Shown here one piece after another: positions 55,226 to 64,000 of a stretch of 64,000 bases of DNA. Where the stretch lies: the NCBI GenBank assembly GCA_944989445.1, contig CALYLW010000133.1:58501-122500 (forward strand), read 5' to 3'. Each line of letters starts with the position of its first letter. The first letter of the stretch is position 1. The notes under the pieces are model-generated. The model saw nothing but the letters and a program-made list of their open reading frames with translations. It did not search any database and was not told where the DNA came from. Made by a program: the position numbers and the translations under genes. Source of the DNA: Ampullaceana balthica (Eukaryota > Mollusca > Gastropoda > Lymnaeidae).

Positions 55226-55420
55226 GTAGGACCTCTCTAAGTCAAACTCAAAGGGACCCACCCCAAAAAATCAGACTTACGGAGTTTTCGAGTTAGGGAA
55301 AATGGCCTGCTAGCGCAGATTAATCAATGAAAATGTTGATATTGAGAGGGGGGGGGGACAGCCATCTCGCGAGAAGGCTAGTCAGGAAAGAGACGGGGTG
55401 TCTAATGTTTACTAAAAAGG
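55226..55420 (+). mobile_element. pogo/Tigger-like terminal fragment
   Basis: CAGTAGGACCTCTCTAAGTC after TA matches the ends of the 26.18-28.78-kb element. The subterminal ATGTTGATATTGAGAGGGGG and the AGAAGGCTAGTCAGGAAAG portion match, inverted, 28.59-28.68 kb. No second end is present nearby, so it is a broken copy. Confidence 0.6.
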
Positions 55421-55477
55421 AATCAAACTACCATACATACATTCATACATGCATACAAGCATACAAACACCAACTGA

Positions 55478-55577
<100 letters not shown>

Positions 55578-55579
55578 TG

Positions 55580-55660
55580 TACTAATAAAAGGCAAAGCCC
55601 TGACTGACTCACTCTTTGTTTCATAACTGCTTCTCCAACTTTTGGACACGCTAGTGTGGT
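55580..55660 (-). repeat. Helentron-like 3' end fragment
   Basis: TACTAATAAAAGGCAAAGCC and CTGACTGACTCACTC are the reverse complement of the terminal motif seen at 19.85 and 24.33 kb, followed by CTTCTCCAACTT. Confidence 0.5.
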
Positions 55661-56387
55661 AGCAATGATTTTATGAAAGCGCTTTTTAATGTGCGGTGGA
55701 ATCTCTTATAACGAGAATAATTCGTTCCAGAATCCATCTCGTTAAGTGAAACACTCGTTAAACTAAACGATTTTGCATATACAATTTTAATAATGCCTTC
55801 TATGCTGAAAAAATATATTATTTTTTTTTGCAAACAAAAATTAGTATCCTTAATTTAAACAAATGTACTTATGAATTGTTAACAACTTGGTATATAATTT
55901 ATTTTTAATTTTTAAAAAAAATAATCATAAAAAAATGAATTTATGAAAAACAATTATTTCTTTTTATCTAGAAAACTGTCATTTTTTTATTGTTGCAAAA
56001 TTGGAAAAAAATTTGTCGTAACAGTAACTTAGGCATTCTTGACTCTCCACATGAAGCATCAATCTTTTAAATTTAGTTTTTGAGAATAGTGCAGATCGTT
56101 GATATTTACAGATTGTATGTGTACGCTAGATTACCCACGCGAACACCTTGTTTTCTCTTTATAAAGATTTTATGTTTATTTAAACATTTTTTTTTCGCAC
56201 TTTTGATTGTCTTCTTGTATTTTTTTTTCTTCCAAGACATTTCATGAAATTTAAATGCAGTTTGCACATACAAAAGTGTGAATACTGTCTGAATAGAAAT
56301 TTGTAAAAACGGGTGATCACACATGAAGACAATATGCTAACAGACAGAGTGCTAAACACTGGCTAATGCATTTGAAGGGATGTCTCA

Positions 56388-56525
56388 GTGTAACAGCCCA
56401 GATTAAACACCTGACCAGAATATACCCGGGATTAATCGGGCCTAGGCCAGAATAAAACCTGTGGTTAAACTGCCCTAAACCAGAATATATCCCAACAGGC
56501 CAGAATATACGCCTTTGACAACATG
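56388..56525 (+). repeat. left inverted repeat, AGAATATACCC family
   Basis: Internally repetitive: CAGAATATACCCGGG, CCAGAATAAAACCTG, CCAGAATATATCCCA, GCCAGAATATACGCC, spaced about 30-40 bp. The partner is at 61512-61645 in opposite orientation. Confidence 0.65.
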
Positions 56526-56934
56526 GCGACACATAGTAAAAAAATATGAATGACTTTTTACACTTTCGATTCACGTTTTAGCTCTGTCAGAGAAGCTGAA
56601 CTCTTTTCTTAAGAAGCAAAAATGTTTTTCTTTAAGAAAAAAAAATTATCATTATAAACTATTTTACGACGAATGAAAGGATTATGACCTTTTATTTGAA
56701 AATGATGGTGTCGTCTCGTTTTTAAAATATAAAATCTTATATAATTTCAAAGATTCAACATAAAATATTACAGTCTATACAAATATATATGGAATAAGCG
56801 CTTTCCTTTTTGTTTCATTTTAACATTAATTTAATCAATCACTATATGATTATTTTAAAACAATTACTTAAGCGTGGTTATATTTGTTGCTTTTCAAACG
56901 CGTGCTAACACTTTGGATTACTTAATTTTATTTT

Positions 56935-57100
56935 ATCGTTTACATACGCTCATTTTATACCAAAGATTATTATGTTCTACGCGTATCATTTGTTTATATC
57001 TATTATTGCATTTTTATTAGAATCAAAGTTTTTAAATAGTGTTGGTCTTCCTGGTTTACTCAGGCAAACCAATCCACATTTTGAGTCAAGTAGTCATGTA
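56935..57100 (-). repeat. diverged LINE 3' tail
   Basis: TTTACATACGCTCATTTTAT, AAAGATTATTATGTTCTACG and AAATAGTGTTGGTCTTCCTG follow the order of the tail at 37.46-37.60 kb with many substitutions and without the GATAAGATAA end. An older copy. Confidence 0.6.
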
Positions 57101-57599
57101 GTTGTTATGTTATGTTAGTGTTCATGTGTTGAAGTAATTTATATCTGACGCCTGGGTTATTCACTTTCTGAAGTTCCAACATAAAGTGCAATATTGTCAA
57201 AAGTAAGGCCGTAGTTGTTATAAGACGCTTTCTTCTTGAAATTTTTAGTCGGTTAAAATTCCTAATCACAAGTATGTCTTTGTCTTCATCTGTGCTCTCT
57301 TGTTCCTTAATGTTTGCTCTCATCGACCATACCTTTTGCAGAATCATCGGGGCACTGATTTGGTGAATAATCTTGTTTATTACAGTAAACCTTTAGGTTA
57401 CTGACAAGGTAGGTTTTTCTGGGTAAAATCTCAGTCGGTATATTCTTTAGCTTGTTCAATGATTCTACCACGAGGTAGGGACAATTTCGGTGGGGCTCCA
57501 TCTTCAAATCCATGCGATGAATGCGGCGATGATTCTTGAAATCATTGTCATAAGCATCCGTGTGTCTCGTGAGACGATCGTGCTTCACCGTTGAGTTGG

Positions 57600-57935
57600 G
57601 TTTCATTTCCTCGTGTGGCTGAGGATTCCTATCCTTGAGTGTCAGTCTTTACAGCTTTTGCACATGAGTTCTGTACTTAATGTTTTGGCCTTTGTCCTAG
57701 TTCTTCTGTCTATTGCCTCCTATATCCTGCGCTTTCCGGATACTTTTACGTTCTCTTTGACAACTGTGCGCAACGTAGATCGGTCTTCTGATTTAAACTA
57801 CCAGTCATTTGTGCTTATTTTAGCTGCTTTCAAGTCCCTGTTGCAGACATCTTTAAATCGCAGACGCGGGTGACCTAACTTTTCTTTCCCGGTACCAGTT
57901 TTCCATTTAAGAGATCATTGGAGATGCGACAGGGC
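57600..57935 (-). pseudogene. LINE RT C-terminal remnant, copy 2
   Basis: Minus-strand peptides NDLLNGKLVPGKEKLGHPRL and RLRFKDVCNRDLKAAKIST correspond to DLLYGELALGKRKT and RFKDVCQRDMKAA in the copy at 18.1-18.39 kb. The nucleotide match covers about 320 bp (for example TGTGGCTGAGGATTCCTATC against TGTGCAGTCCTATCCTTGAT). Stops are present after TNDW. Confidence 0.7.
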
Positions 57936-58291
57936 TCATTCTGTTTAAATGTCCATGCCCTATTACGCGTCTTTCGCTAAGGATTATATAAACTATGAAA
58001 TCATTCGTTATTACTTTGTTGCTTGTGTTTCTGCGATCAAAGTTACAATCAGGATGCGACTGGCCTGGGTAAATATTGGTACTCATTGTAAGATTCGTCA
58101 TTTTTTTGTGAATTGCTGTAAGTGTGTTCAGTCAAAGTTAAAACTGCTCCACCTTCCACAGGCTCAGATCTGTAGGTAGCTTGACTTTACGCCCTTATAT
58201 AATTTTAAAAGGAGTGCACCTGATTGAGGAATGTACAGATGTGGTATAAACTAATATATTGTTCAAAGTTGTGCCTTCTTGCTGCTTTTTT

Positions 58292-58597
58292 GGCTATAGT
58301 TTCAATGAAACAGTAAAACAAAGACTAATCAAGCAAAGTTCAAGACATAGAGAAATACACACAAAAAAACACAGACAATTAAGAACATTTGAGCCAGAAC
58401 AACACGTCTTAGTATTCTTGCCAAACGCAAAGAAACAAATCAAATGGGAAGGTCCATACAACATTGAAGAGCAACTTAGTGATGTCACATATAGTATCAA
58501 TATAAAAAGACATATGAAAATATTACACATTGATAAACTAAGAGCATATGGTGACAATAAAGATGAAAACAAAACAGTCAATATCATCGGCAAATAA
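58292..58597 (+). pseudogene. Ty3-type integrase C-terminal (GPY) domain
   Basis: The peptide VKQRLIKQSSRHREIHTKKH leads into FEPEQHVLVFLPN, then KWEGPYNIEEQLSDVTYSI and HMKILHIDKLRAYG. The G-P-Y core with V-L-V-x-L-P before and a H-x-x-x-L-x-x-Y end is the GPY/F module closing Ty3-type integrases, which insert the element's DNA. The zinc finger and DDE core are missing upstream, where unrelated sequence begins at about 58250. It stops at TAA 58597, and RT starts 22 bp later on the same strand. The integrase therefore precedes RT, unlike the usual Ty3 order. Confidence 0.75.
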
Positions 58598-58618
58598 AAT
58601 GATTAAAATGATAGTACA

Positions 58619-59537
58619 ATGAAAAAGAAAAGCCCCAATATTGAAAACATATCGTTTGACATACCATATAGTATGAAAGATAGAGTGATGAACATTTTTC
58701 AAAACTATAAAGATGTCATCACAAAAGAAACAGGAAACACAGAAACTGTGACTCATAAGATACAACTTTCAGAACATGAACATTTCAAGACTAAAGTGCA
58801 TCCTATTCCAATGGCATATAGAGACACAGTAAAAGAAGAAATTGATTACCTACTCAAAAAGAATAAAGTAAGGAAAGCAGTTGAAGCTTCACCAACTGTC
58901 ATAGTCAAAAAGAAGAATGGAAAGATTCTACTATGCTGTGATTACAGACAGTTGAATACTATAACAACATTGGAGCGTAAACCTATTGGAGACTCAAGAG
59001 ACATAGTAGACAGAATTGGTAATTCCAAAATATTTACTACATTTGAATTGAACAGAGGTTTTTTGGCAGATAAATATGGATCCTGATTCTGTCAAATATA
59101 CTGCATTTGCAGCTATGGACGACGTATATGAATGGTTAGTGATGACATTTGGATTAGTCAACAGTAAAGCCACTTTTGGCAGATTTATGATAGTGATGTT
59201 ACAAGGCATTCCAAATGTAGTACATTACGAAGAAGACATATGTATCCACACTAAAGATTGGGAAAAACATATCCATACACATGAAGATGTACTGAATAGA
59301 CTCAAGAAACATAATGTGACAATCTCACCTGAAAAGATTAACATTGAGAAGAAATATACTGATTTGCTGGGATACAGAATAGGAGGTAAAGTCACTCTCA
59401 CTGCAGAGAACGAAAACAAGATATTTAACCTGTCAGTCCCAAAATCAAAGAAAAAAGTTCAAGCCCTGCTGGGACTATGTAACTTTTATAGACCTTTCAT
59501 TGCAAACTATGCAGAACTCGTTCACCCACTTACATAA
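58619..59537 (+). pseudogene. Ty3-type reverse transcriptase (frameshifted)
   Basis: Two overlapping frames make one RT. The first (58619-59086) has VTHKIQLSEHEHFKTKVHPI, VKEEIDYLLKKNKVRKA, SPTVIVKKKNGKILLCCDYR, QLNTIT and IFTTFELNRGF. A change in the T-run at 59060-59067 shifts frame, after which WQINMDPDSVKYTAF restores the normal text. The second frame (59076-59537) has WLVMTFGLVNSKATFGRFM, then VVHYEEDICIH where YxDD is expected (first catalytic Asp replaced by Glu), and LLGLCNFYRPFIANYAELVH. A TAA follows HPLT. The frameshift plus the YEED change indicate an inactive enzyme. Confidence 0.85.
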
Positions 59538-59539
59538 AT

Positions 59540-60045
59540 TACAAAGCAGACAGATGTTCGAAAATGTCAGTTCTCAGGAGATTCCCTCAACGCATTTGAC
59601 AACAATAAGCAAGCGTTTAAGAAGAAGCCCATCTTGGTTACACCTCAATGGGACAAACCTGTCATTTTTGCTACTGATGCATTGTCTATTTGCATTAGGA
59701 GCATGTCTTATGCAAGAACATGATGGTTTTCTCCATCCCATACAATATCTGAACACAAATTTGATAAAACAGAATTTAACTACAGCACTATAGATAGAGA
59801 AAGTTTGGGCATAGTGTGGGCTCTACAAAAACTACAAAAATACCTTCTAGGTAGAACATTCACTCTACTGACAGACCATAAACCACTCGTGGCATTCAAC
59901 AAGAAAAAATAAGCAACGCCAAAATAAATCGTTGGGCCATGCTAATAGCCGACTACAAATTTGACATTAAACCTGTTAATGGAAAAGACACTGTGGTTGC
60001 ACACATATTAAGTATAATGACAATAAATACAGACATTCTGTAAAT
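59540..60045 (+). pseudogene. Ty3-type RNase H domain (frameshifted)
   Basis: Fragments in order across two frames: TPQWDKPVIFATDAL (the D in ATDA is the first catalytic Asp), FALGACLMQEHDG and LHPIQYLNTNL in the other frame, then KFDKTEFNYSTIDRESLGIV (catalytic Glu), WALQKLQKYLLGRTFTLLTD (second Asp), HKPLVAFNKK, and after a stop INRWAMLIADYKFDIKPVNG and KDTVVAHILS. It ends the pol region: no integrase follows within the next 350 bp before an LTR-like sequence. RNase H would remove the RNA strand during cDNA synthesis. Confidence 0.8.
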
Positions 60046-60403
60046 TCATAAACAATAACACCAGATACTGTTTAATTATTAGTATTTTTATTTGCAGTAC
60101 AAAGGAAAAAAAAGCAATGTGTGAATTCCAATGGATAATATACTTAATGTTATAAATATTGATTGTTAAATGTTGTTTTAATTACACAAAATTACAATTG
60201 TGTTTAAATTTCAGTTTCCTTTTCTCAGTACAGGTTGACGAATTCCTACATATTTTTTTCTTCTTGATTTTCGTGTCTAGATGTTGTGTGTAAAGTAGTG
60301 AGTGTCCAATGATGATGAATATATGAATATAATGGAATTGTATTGTATTAAGACAACATTTTTTAAAATTTCATAAACCTTTTTTTTTAATGATGGAGGT
60401 GAA

Positions 60404-60629
60404 TGTCACGTGTGGATGACGGGGAGGTCACGTGAGTATTATTCAAGATGGCTAGAATTTAGTGATGATGTTTCCACGAAGGTGTAACCTCAATTTGATA
60501 TTTCTGTATATAGTGTGCATATTCAAGTTATTTTGTTGACATTAGTATTTCAAGGATTTATTGCACGAAAGTTTGTGATATTTGAGAACGCCTACAATAC
60601 AACACATATATAAAAGTAAACCAGTTACA
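60404..60629 (+). repeat. LTR-like sequence followed by a primer-binding-site motif
   Basis: TGTCACGTGTGG to CAGTTACA (about 226 bp, TG...CA), with a TATA-like ATATATAAAAG near the 3' side. TGGTGTCGG follows one base later, nearly the PBS of the 16.0-kb element (TGGTGTCAG). It may be the 3' LTR of the pol above or the 5' LTR of a tandem, truncated element. Confidence 0.5.
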
Positions 60630-60639
60630 TTGGTGTCGG

Positions 60640-61500
60640 TTACATGGGGGTAGTTATGTTTTGTTGTATAGTAGAATTGTAAAATCTGATTATACAGTTG
60701 GTCTTCCATGGTTGAGAACTTTTGCGCTCTGGTCGCTTTGGAGTTTATTTTATATTGACCAAAAATGTGTTTGTAGACTCTGTAAAAATTGGCCTAACCC
60801 AACAAGGTTGCCACCACTCGGAACTTTGTGCTACTCATTTATATTTACGCTTTCAAAAGAAATACGGTTTGTTTAAAATAAAATAATTGGGCACAATGAG
60901 ATCAGACGTTATTTTGAATGCAGATTAAACGGAACACAATCCGTGCTTTATAGCAATAGACGAGGGGCATGGAAAGCGGATAATCAAACATTTGTGAAAG
61001 CCTAAAAGGTTGACCGTACTGTTTTAAGAGTAACACAGATAAAAATGAATTGCGCTGATTTAAAAAATAAAAAAAAGATGTGTGCTACTAGAACGAAGGT
61101 GTATTATGTATGTGTGAAGACGCCGCGAAGGAAAACCGAGCTACAGATAAAGGTTCTAAAATACGACAAGCAGCAATGGTGAAGTCAAACGATATTTCCA
61201 GCACTTTTAGTTATGTCATGTTATTTTAAGTATATTGCAGATCAGCATAAATTTAGTTAGAAAAAAATGAAAGTTGAATTAGTCAAATTAATAAAACAAC
61301 CGCTGATTCAGACTATATTTGTGTAGACTGTAACGTTAGATAAAAATTGCCCGTCTTATTAGACATTGTTAAAAAAGAAATGATTTAATATTAATATTTT
61401 ATTGTAAAAAACTACTTTCTTACATAATAAATGAGTTTAAATTCTCTGAAAAAGCTAAAGCACTAATAGAACTTCTAAGTATTTATTAATTCATTTTTTA
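60640..61500. other. non-coding sequence, nothing recognised
   Basis: It could be leader or internal sequence of an LTR element. A 71-codon frame at 60661 lacks any gag motif. Confidence 0.35.
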
Positions 61501-61511
61501 CTTTATATCCT

Positions 61512-61645
61512 CATGTTGTCAAAGGGGTATATTCTGACCTGAAGTGGTATTTTCTGGCCTAGGCCATTTAAACCCCAGCGGTATTTCTGGCCTGGCCAGA
61601 TTATACTCGGGTATATTCTGGTCAGGGTTTTAATCTAACCCGTTA
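61512..61645 (-). repeat. right inverted repeat, AGAATATACCC family
   Basis: Reverse-complement partner of 56388-56525. It ends outward with CCAGTGTAACGGGTTAGA. Confidence 0.65.
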
Positions 61646-61859
61646 CACTGGCTCACATTTAAATGTTGGTAAAATGGGACTTCCTGTTTTGCGAAACATG
61701 TTATGCGAAATAGTGCAGGTTAAGAGAACAAATTCTACACATGTGTGCTCGTTCTGCGAATTGATCGTTATGAGAGGTGCTCGTTATGAAAGGTACAACT
61801 GTATTTTAAAAATTGCATCCTCTCATACCTAGACACTAATAGCAGCCACTGAAAGCTTG

Positions 61860-62260
61860 CTGCATGTATTTTAAAAGAAATGCATGAGGAAAATTCTTCA
61901 GATATCCTATTTAGAACTCAATAACCAATGAATATGTCTGGGACAGAATAATCTCTATTGCGGGTCAAGAAACCATTATAACAACAATTAAGAGACGTAA
62001 GGTGGCATGGTTAGGTCAGGTACTGCGACTTAATACCCTGGCAAAAAGTATACTTCAATGCACAGTAGAAGGGGGCTGGCGAAGAGGTCGAAATCGGAAA
62101 AGCTAGCTGGACAATATAAAGGAATGGACAATAGTGAAATTGCGTGAATTATTTGCCGCCGCTCAAAATAGGCAATTGTGGAGATCGTTATCTGTTGATG
62201 TGTCCATGCCCTCCCAAAACGACCACAGCGGTTACGGGACTGATAGTCTTATAGTCGCGA
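61860..62260 (+). pseudogene. LINE 3' end: RT C-terminal region, different family
   Basis: The plus strand reads TTIKRRKVAWLGQVLRLNTL, AKSILQCTVEGGWRRGRNRK, then (after TAG) LDNIKEWTIVKLRELFAAAQ and LWRSLSVDVSMPSQNDHSGY. This W-L/F-G-H-V, L-x-G-x-x-E-G-x-R-R-R-G-R-x-x-K-S-W-x-D-N-I-K-E-W pattern is typical of the C-terminal tail of animal LINE polyproteins. The stop where Trp is usual, and the missing RT core, show a truncated dead copy. Confidence 0.75.
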
Positions 62261-62639
62261 TTCTGACTTCTGAAACGTAAGTTAAAATTGTTATATTGTT
62301 TTAGTCTTTTTTTTCTTCCCTTTTTGGGTAATTTTTTCGCTTATTTACTCGGTAAGTAGCTACAATGTCAACAACTGTATTCGCCACCTTTTTTTTATTT
62401 TTTAAAAAGGTATTTTTTATTATTATTATTTTCTCCGTTTTTTTTCTATTTTTCCGCTTTTTTTCTCTGCAGATAGGTAAAATACTACACTTAGCTAAAA
62501 TTATAAAATGCCTCCTCACCCTTCAGTCGATCTTAGTTAGCCCTAATGTTGGACTAATTTTTTTCCTGGCTACATGTAAATTACTTATAATATTTAAATT
62601 TATGTCAAATAAAACTTTAAAAAGTTCTTGAATACAATC

Positions 62640-63030
62640 ATCTAAAAATGACGTCACGCAATTTTGGCCGATTTTTATCCCACCACCTCACCACTCATCA
62701 CGCTTGGTAACAAACATTTAGATCCCTCTCCAATATGACGTCACAAGAAATTGACACAACCCCCCCTACAAAAATGTATTTTTTAAATTGAAAATAAGCA
62801 TGTTGCAAATGACGTTTTATGTTATTGAAATATGCATTTAGTGTAAGTCTGCACTCTAATATCGTAAAAGGTGTGAAGCCATTGAATATTTTATTAAATC
62901 AATTGCAAGCAATAAAATATGTAAGTGGAATTTTAAAGTGTCGTCACATTTCTAAAACACCCCCTCCTCTAGTCACACATAGCTACAAATGCGTGACCCA
63001 ACCCCCTCTTTAGGCGTTCAACGTTATTAC
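62640..63030 (-). repeat. hAT subterminal repeat, inverted copy 1
   Basis: AATGACGTCACGCAATTTTG, CACCACTCATCACG, AATATGACGTCACAAG and TGCGTGACCCAACCCCCTC are the reverse complement of the right-hand part of the 11.46-14.04-kb hAT element (13.57-13.97 kb). Confidence 0.55.
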
Positions 63031-63039
63031 ATATTAAAA

Positions 63040-63435
63040 AAATATTGGGCAAAAGATGTCCAAAAGTAAACAGATTTCATCCGAAATTCTACAATTTATT
63101 GACTTTAGGGTCGACATCACTTTTCATGTTAAACCTTCTCATCTGTGACGTTGGCACGACGTCTATGTATTTTGCCATATTGAACCATTCCAACGACCTA
63201 TATACTTATGGTCCAATTTTCCAGGAATTTGGTACGCGGATTCTCAACACTTACTCAAATCCTAATTTTCTCCTTCAGCACGAGTATTTTGCTAGTAAAT
63301 TGGTCCCAAGGTCTGATTTGGTTTAAGTCCAGCCTGGTGTACGTCCTGTTTCAACGCGAAACATTTGCTAGGTACATGAACTTTATTTGGAATACCATCA
63401 GTTTTGTAAAATACAACCCACGTGCTAGAACGTGT
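63040..63435 (+). other. sequence between hAT repeats, nothing recognised
   Basis: Two overlapping plus frames of 93 and 78 codons exist. CTGTGACGTTGGCACGACGT at about 63142 shows no domain. I cannot support a gene. Confidence 0.3.
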
Positions 63436-63439
63436 AGGA

Positions 63440-63870
63440 GATAGTCTATTAATGACGTCACCCGATATTGGCTGACTTCCCCACCCCCCATCTAAAGTCG
63501 CCCAAAAAGTTAGCCTCCTTCACTCAAAAACGACGTAACAATGTTTTCCCCTTCCCCAGATTAAGGCCGTATTTCTTATTTGAAAATGATACTGTTTTAA
63601 ATCACTTTATCGTCCTTTAAGTTTGTATTTAATGTCATGCAACACTCTAAGATCATAACATCCATGAAGCAAATTAAAATATGGTTAAATCCATTGTAAG
63701 CAATCAACTATTTCAGTGGAACTTATATTTAAAATTGCACATTTCGATGTGATGTCACGTTTCTTAAACACGTCATACCCTCTCATTACAAAACGTGTGA
63801 CAACCTCCTTCGCACCGCACCCCCCCCCCTATACAGTGAGCTCCCAATGTTTCAAATTTTTTATTTCTCA
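63440..63870 (-). repeat. hAT subterminal repeat, inverted copy 2
   Basis: AATGACGTCACCCGATATTG, ACGACGTAACAATG, GTGATGTCACGTTTCTTAAA and CGTGTGACAACC repeat the order of copy 1 about 800 bp earlier, so the two are direct repeats of each other. Confidence 0.5.
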
Positions 63871-64000
63871 GTATACGTGTGGATCACTACCGGAAACTGG
63901 CGGAACCTGACAGTCAATGCCCAAGATGGATATTATTAGACGTTTCTTCTGTTCGACAGAGATTGGCGTAAAAGCATTCCAGAAAAAAAAGTTATAAACG

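Larger units (their letters stand above)
55690..61803. mobile_element. nested DNA-transposon stack (two inverted end pairs)
   Basis: Outer pair: GGTGGAATCTCTTATAACGA at 55694 and, inverted, GTTGTACCTTTCATAACGAG at about 61798-61779, a pogo-like end style. Inner pair: 56388-56525 (CAGTGTAACAGCCCAGATTA through CCAGAATATACCCGGG to TTTGACAACATGG) and, inverted, 61512-61645 (CCAGTGTAACGGGTTAGATT through CCAGAATATACCCGAG to CCTTTGACAACATG). The inner pair is about 135 bp in each copy. The LINE tail, the LINE 3' end and the Ty3-type pol all lie between the pairs. Confidence 0.5.

Noticed and set aside
57307..57606. Minus 99-codon frame at 57.3-57.6 kb
   Set aside because: It is sandwiched between two LINE remnants, with no recognised domain and no splice support.

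Overview
This is an AT-rich, intron-bearing animal genomic window. I see no bacterial signals: no operons, Shine-Dalgarno sites, rRNA or CRISPR. Repeat content is very high and diverse: long (TA)n runs, hAT, pogo/Tigger and piggyBac DNA transposons, Helentron-like repeat arrays, jockey/CR1-like and other LINEs, tRNA-derived SINEs and Ty3-type LTR elements. That mixture suits an invertebrate. A mollusc, perhaps a pulmonate gastropod, is my best guess, but this is inferred from repeat style and no diagnostic host gene proves it.

The one strong host-gene candidate lies on the minus strand and spans at least 42 kb. Seven putative exons (44691-44466, 44212-44076, 43887-43668, 29852-29716, 15691-15478, 15053-14853, 2714-2631) all have AG/GT borders, and their reading phases chain without a break (0-1, 1-0, 0-1, 1-0, 0-1, 1-1, 1-1). 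Together they give about 406 codons of an extracellular, heavily N-glycosylated, immunoglobulin-like protein. Its modules alternate a 137-bp exon with a 214-226-bp exon. The 5' end (signal peptide) and 3' end (membrane anchor or terminal domain) are not identified.

The introns are filled with mobile elements. Region by region: 1-2.6 kb holds a small inverted-end element and a SINE. 3.5-4.8 kb holds an LTR-like copy. 6.2-11.3 kb holds MITEs, a 305-bp-period Helentron-like array and (TA)n. 11.46-14.04 kb is a hAT element with a perfect 8-bp target duplication and a dead transposase. 16.0-17.3 kb is an LTR retrotransposon deletion derivative with a 5-bp target duplication. 18-24.4 kb holds a LINE 3' end and two Helentron-like arrays. 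24.8-26.0 kb is a second copy of the 3.5-kb LTR-like unit. 26.2-28.8 kb is a Tigger-like frame with nested piggyBac debris. 31.4-34.2 kb holds a hAT-like MITE and a 1.5-kb satellite of 32-bp units. 35.3-36.3 kb holds LINE tails. 37.5-39.6 kb is a 5'-truncated LINE with endonuclease and reverse transcriptase. 40.7-42.9 kb holds hAT fragments and a TA-flanked MITE.

Upstream of the Ig-like gene, 45.8-46.7 kb contains a broken coding region with 23-residue (69-bp) STPR-type repeats. 47-51 kb is a patchwork of dispersed repeats. 52-54 kb is a GC-richer, possibly LTR-derived block. 55.7-61.8 kb is a nested transposon stack whose core is a Ty3-type pol with the order integrase-RT-RNase H, as in Gmr1-like elements. 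61.8-64 kb holds another LINE 3' end and hAT-derived subterminal repeats.

Almost all open frames outside the seven exons are transposon remnants or translations of (TA)n.
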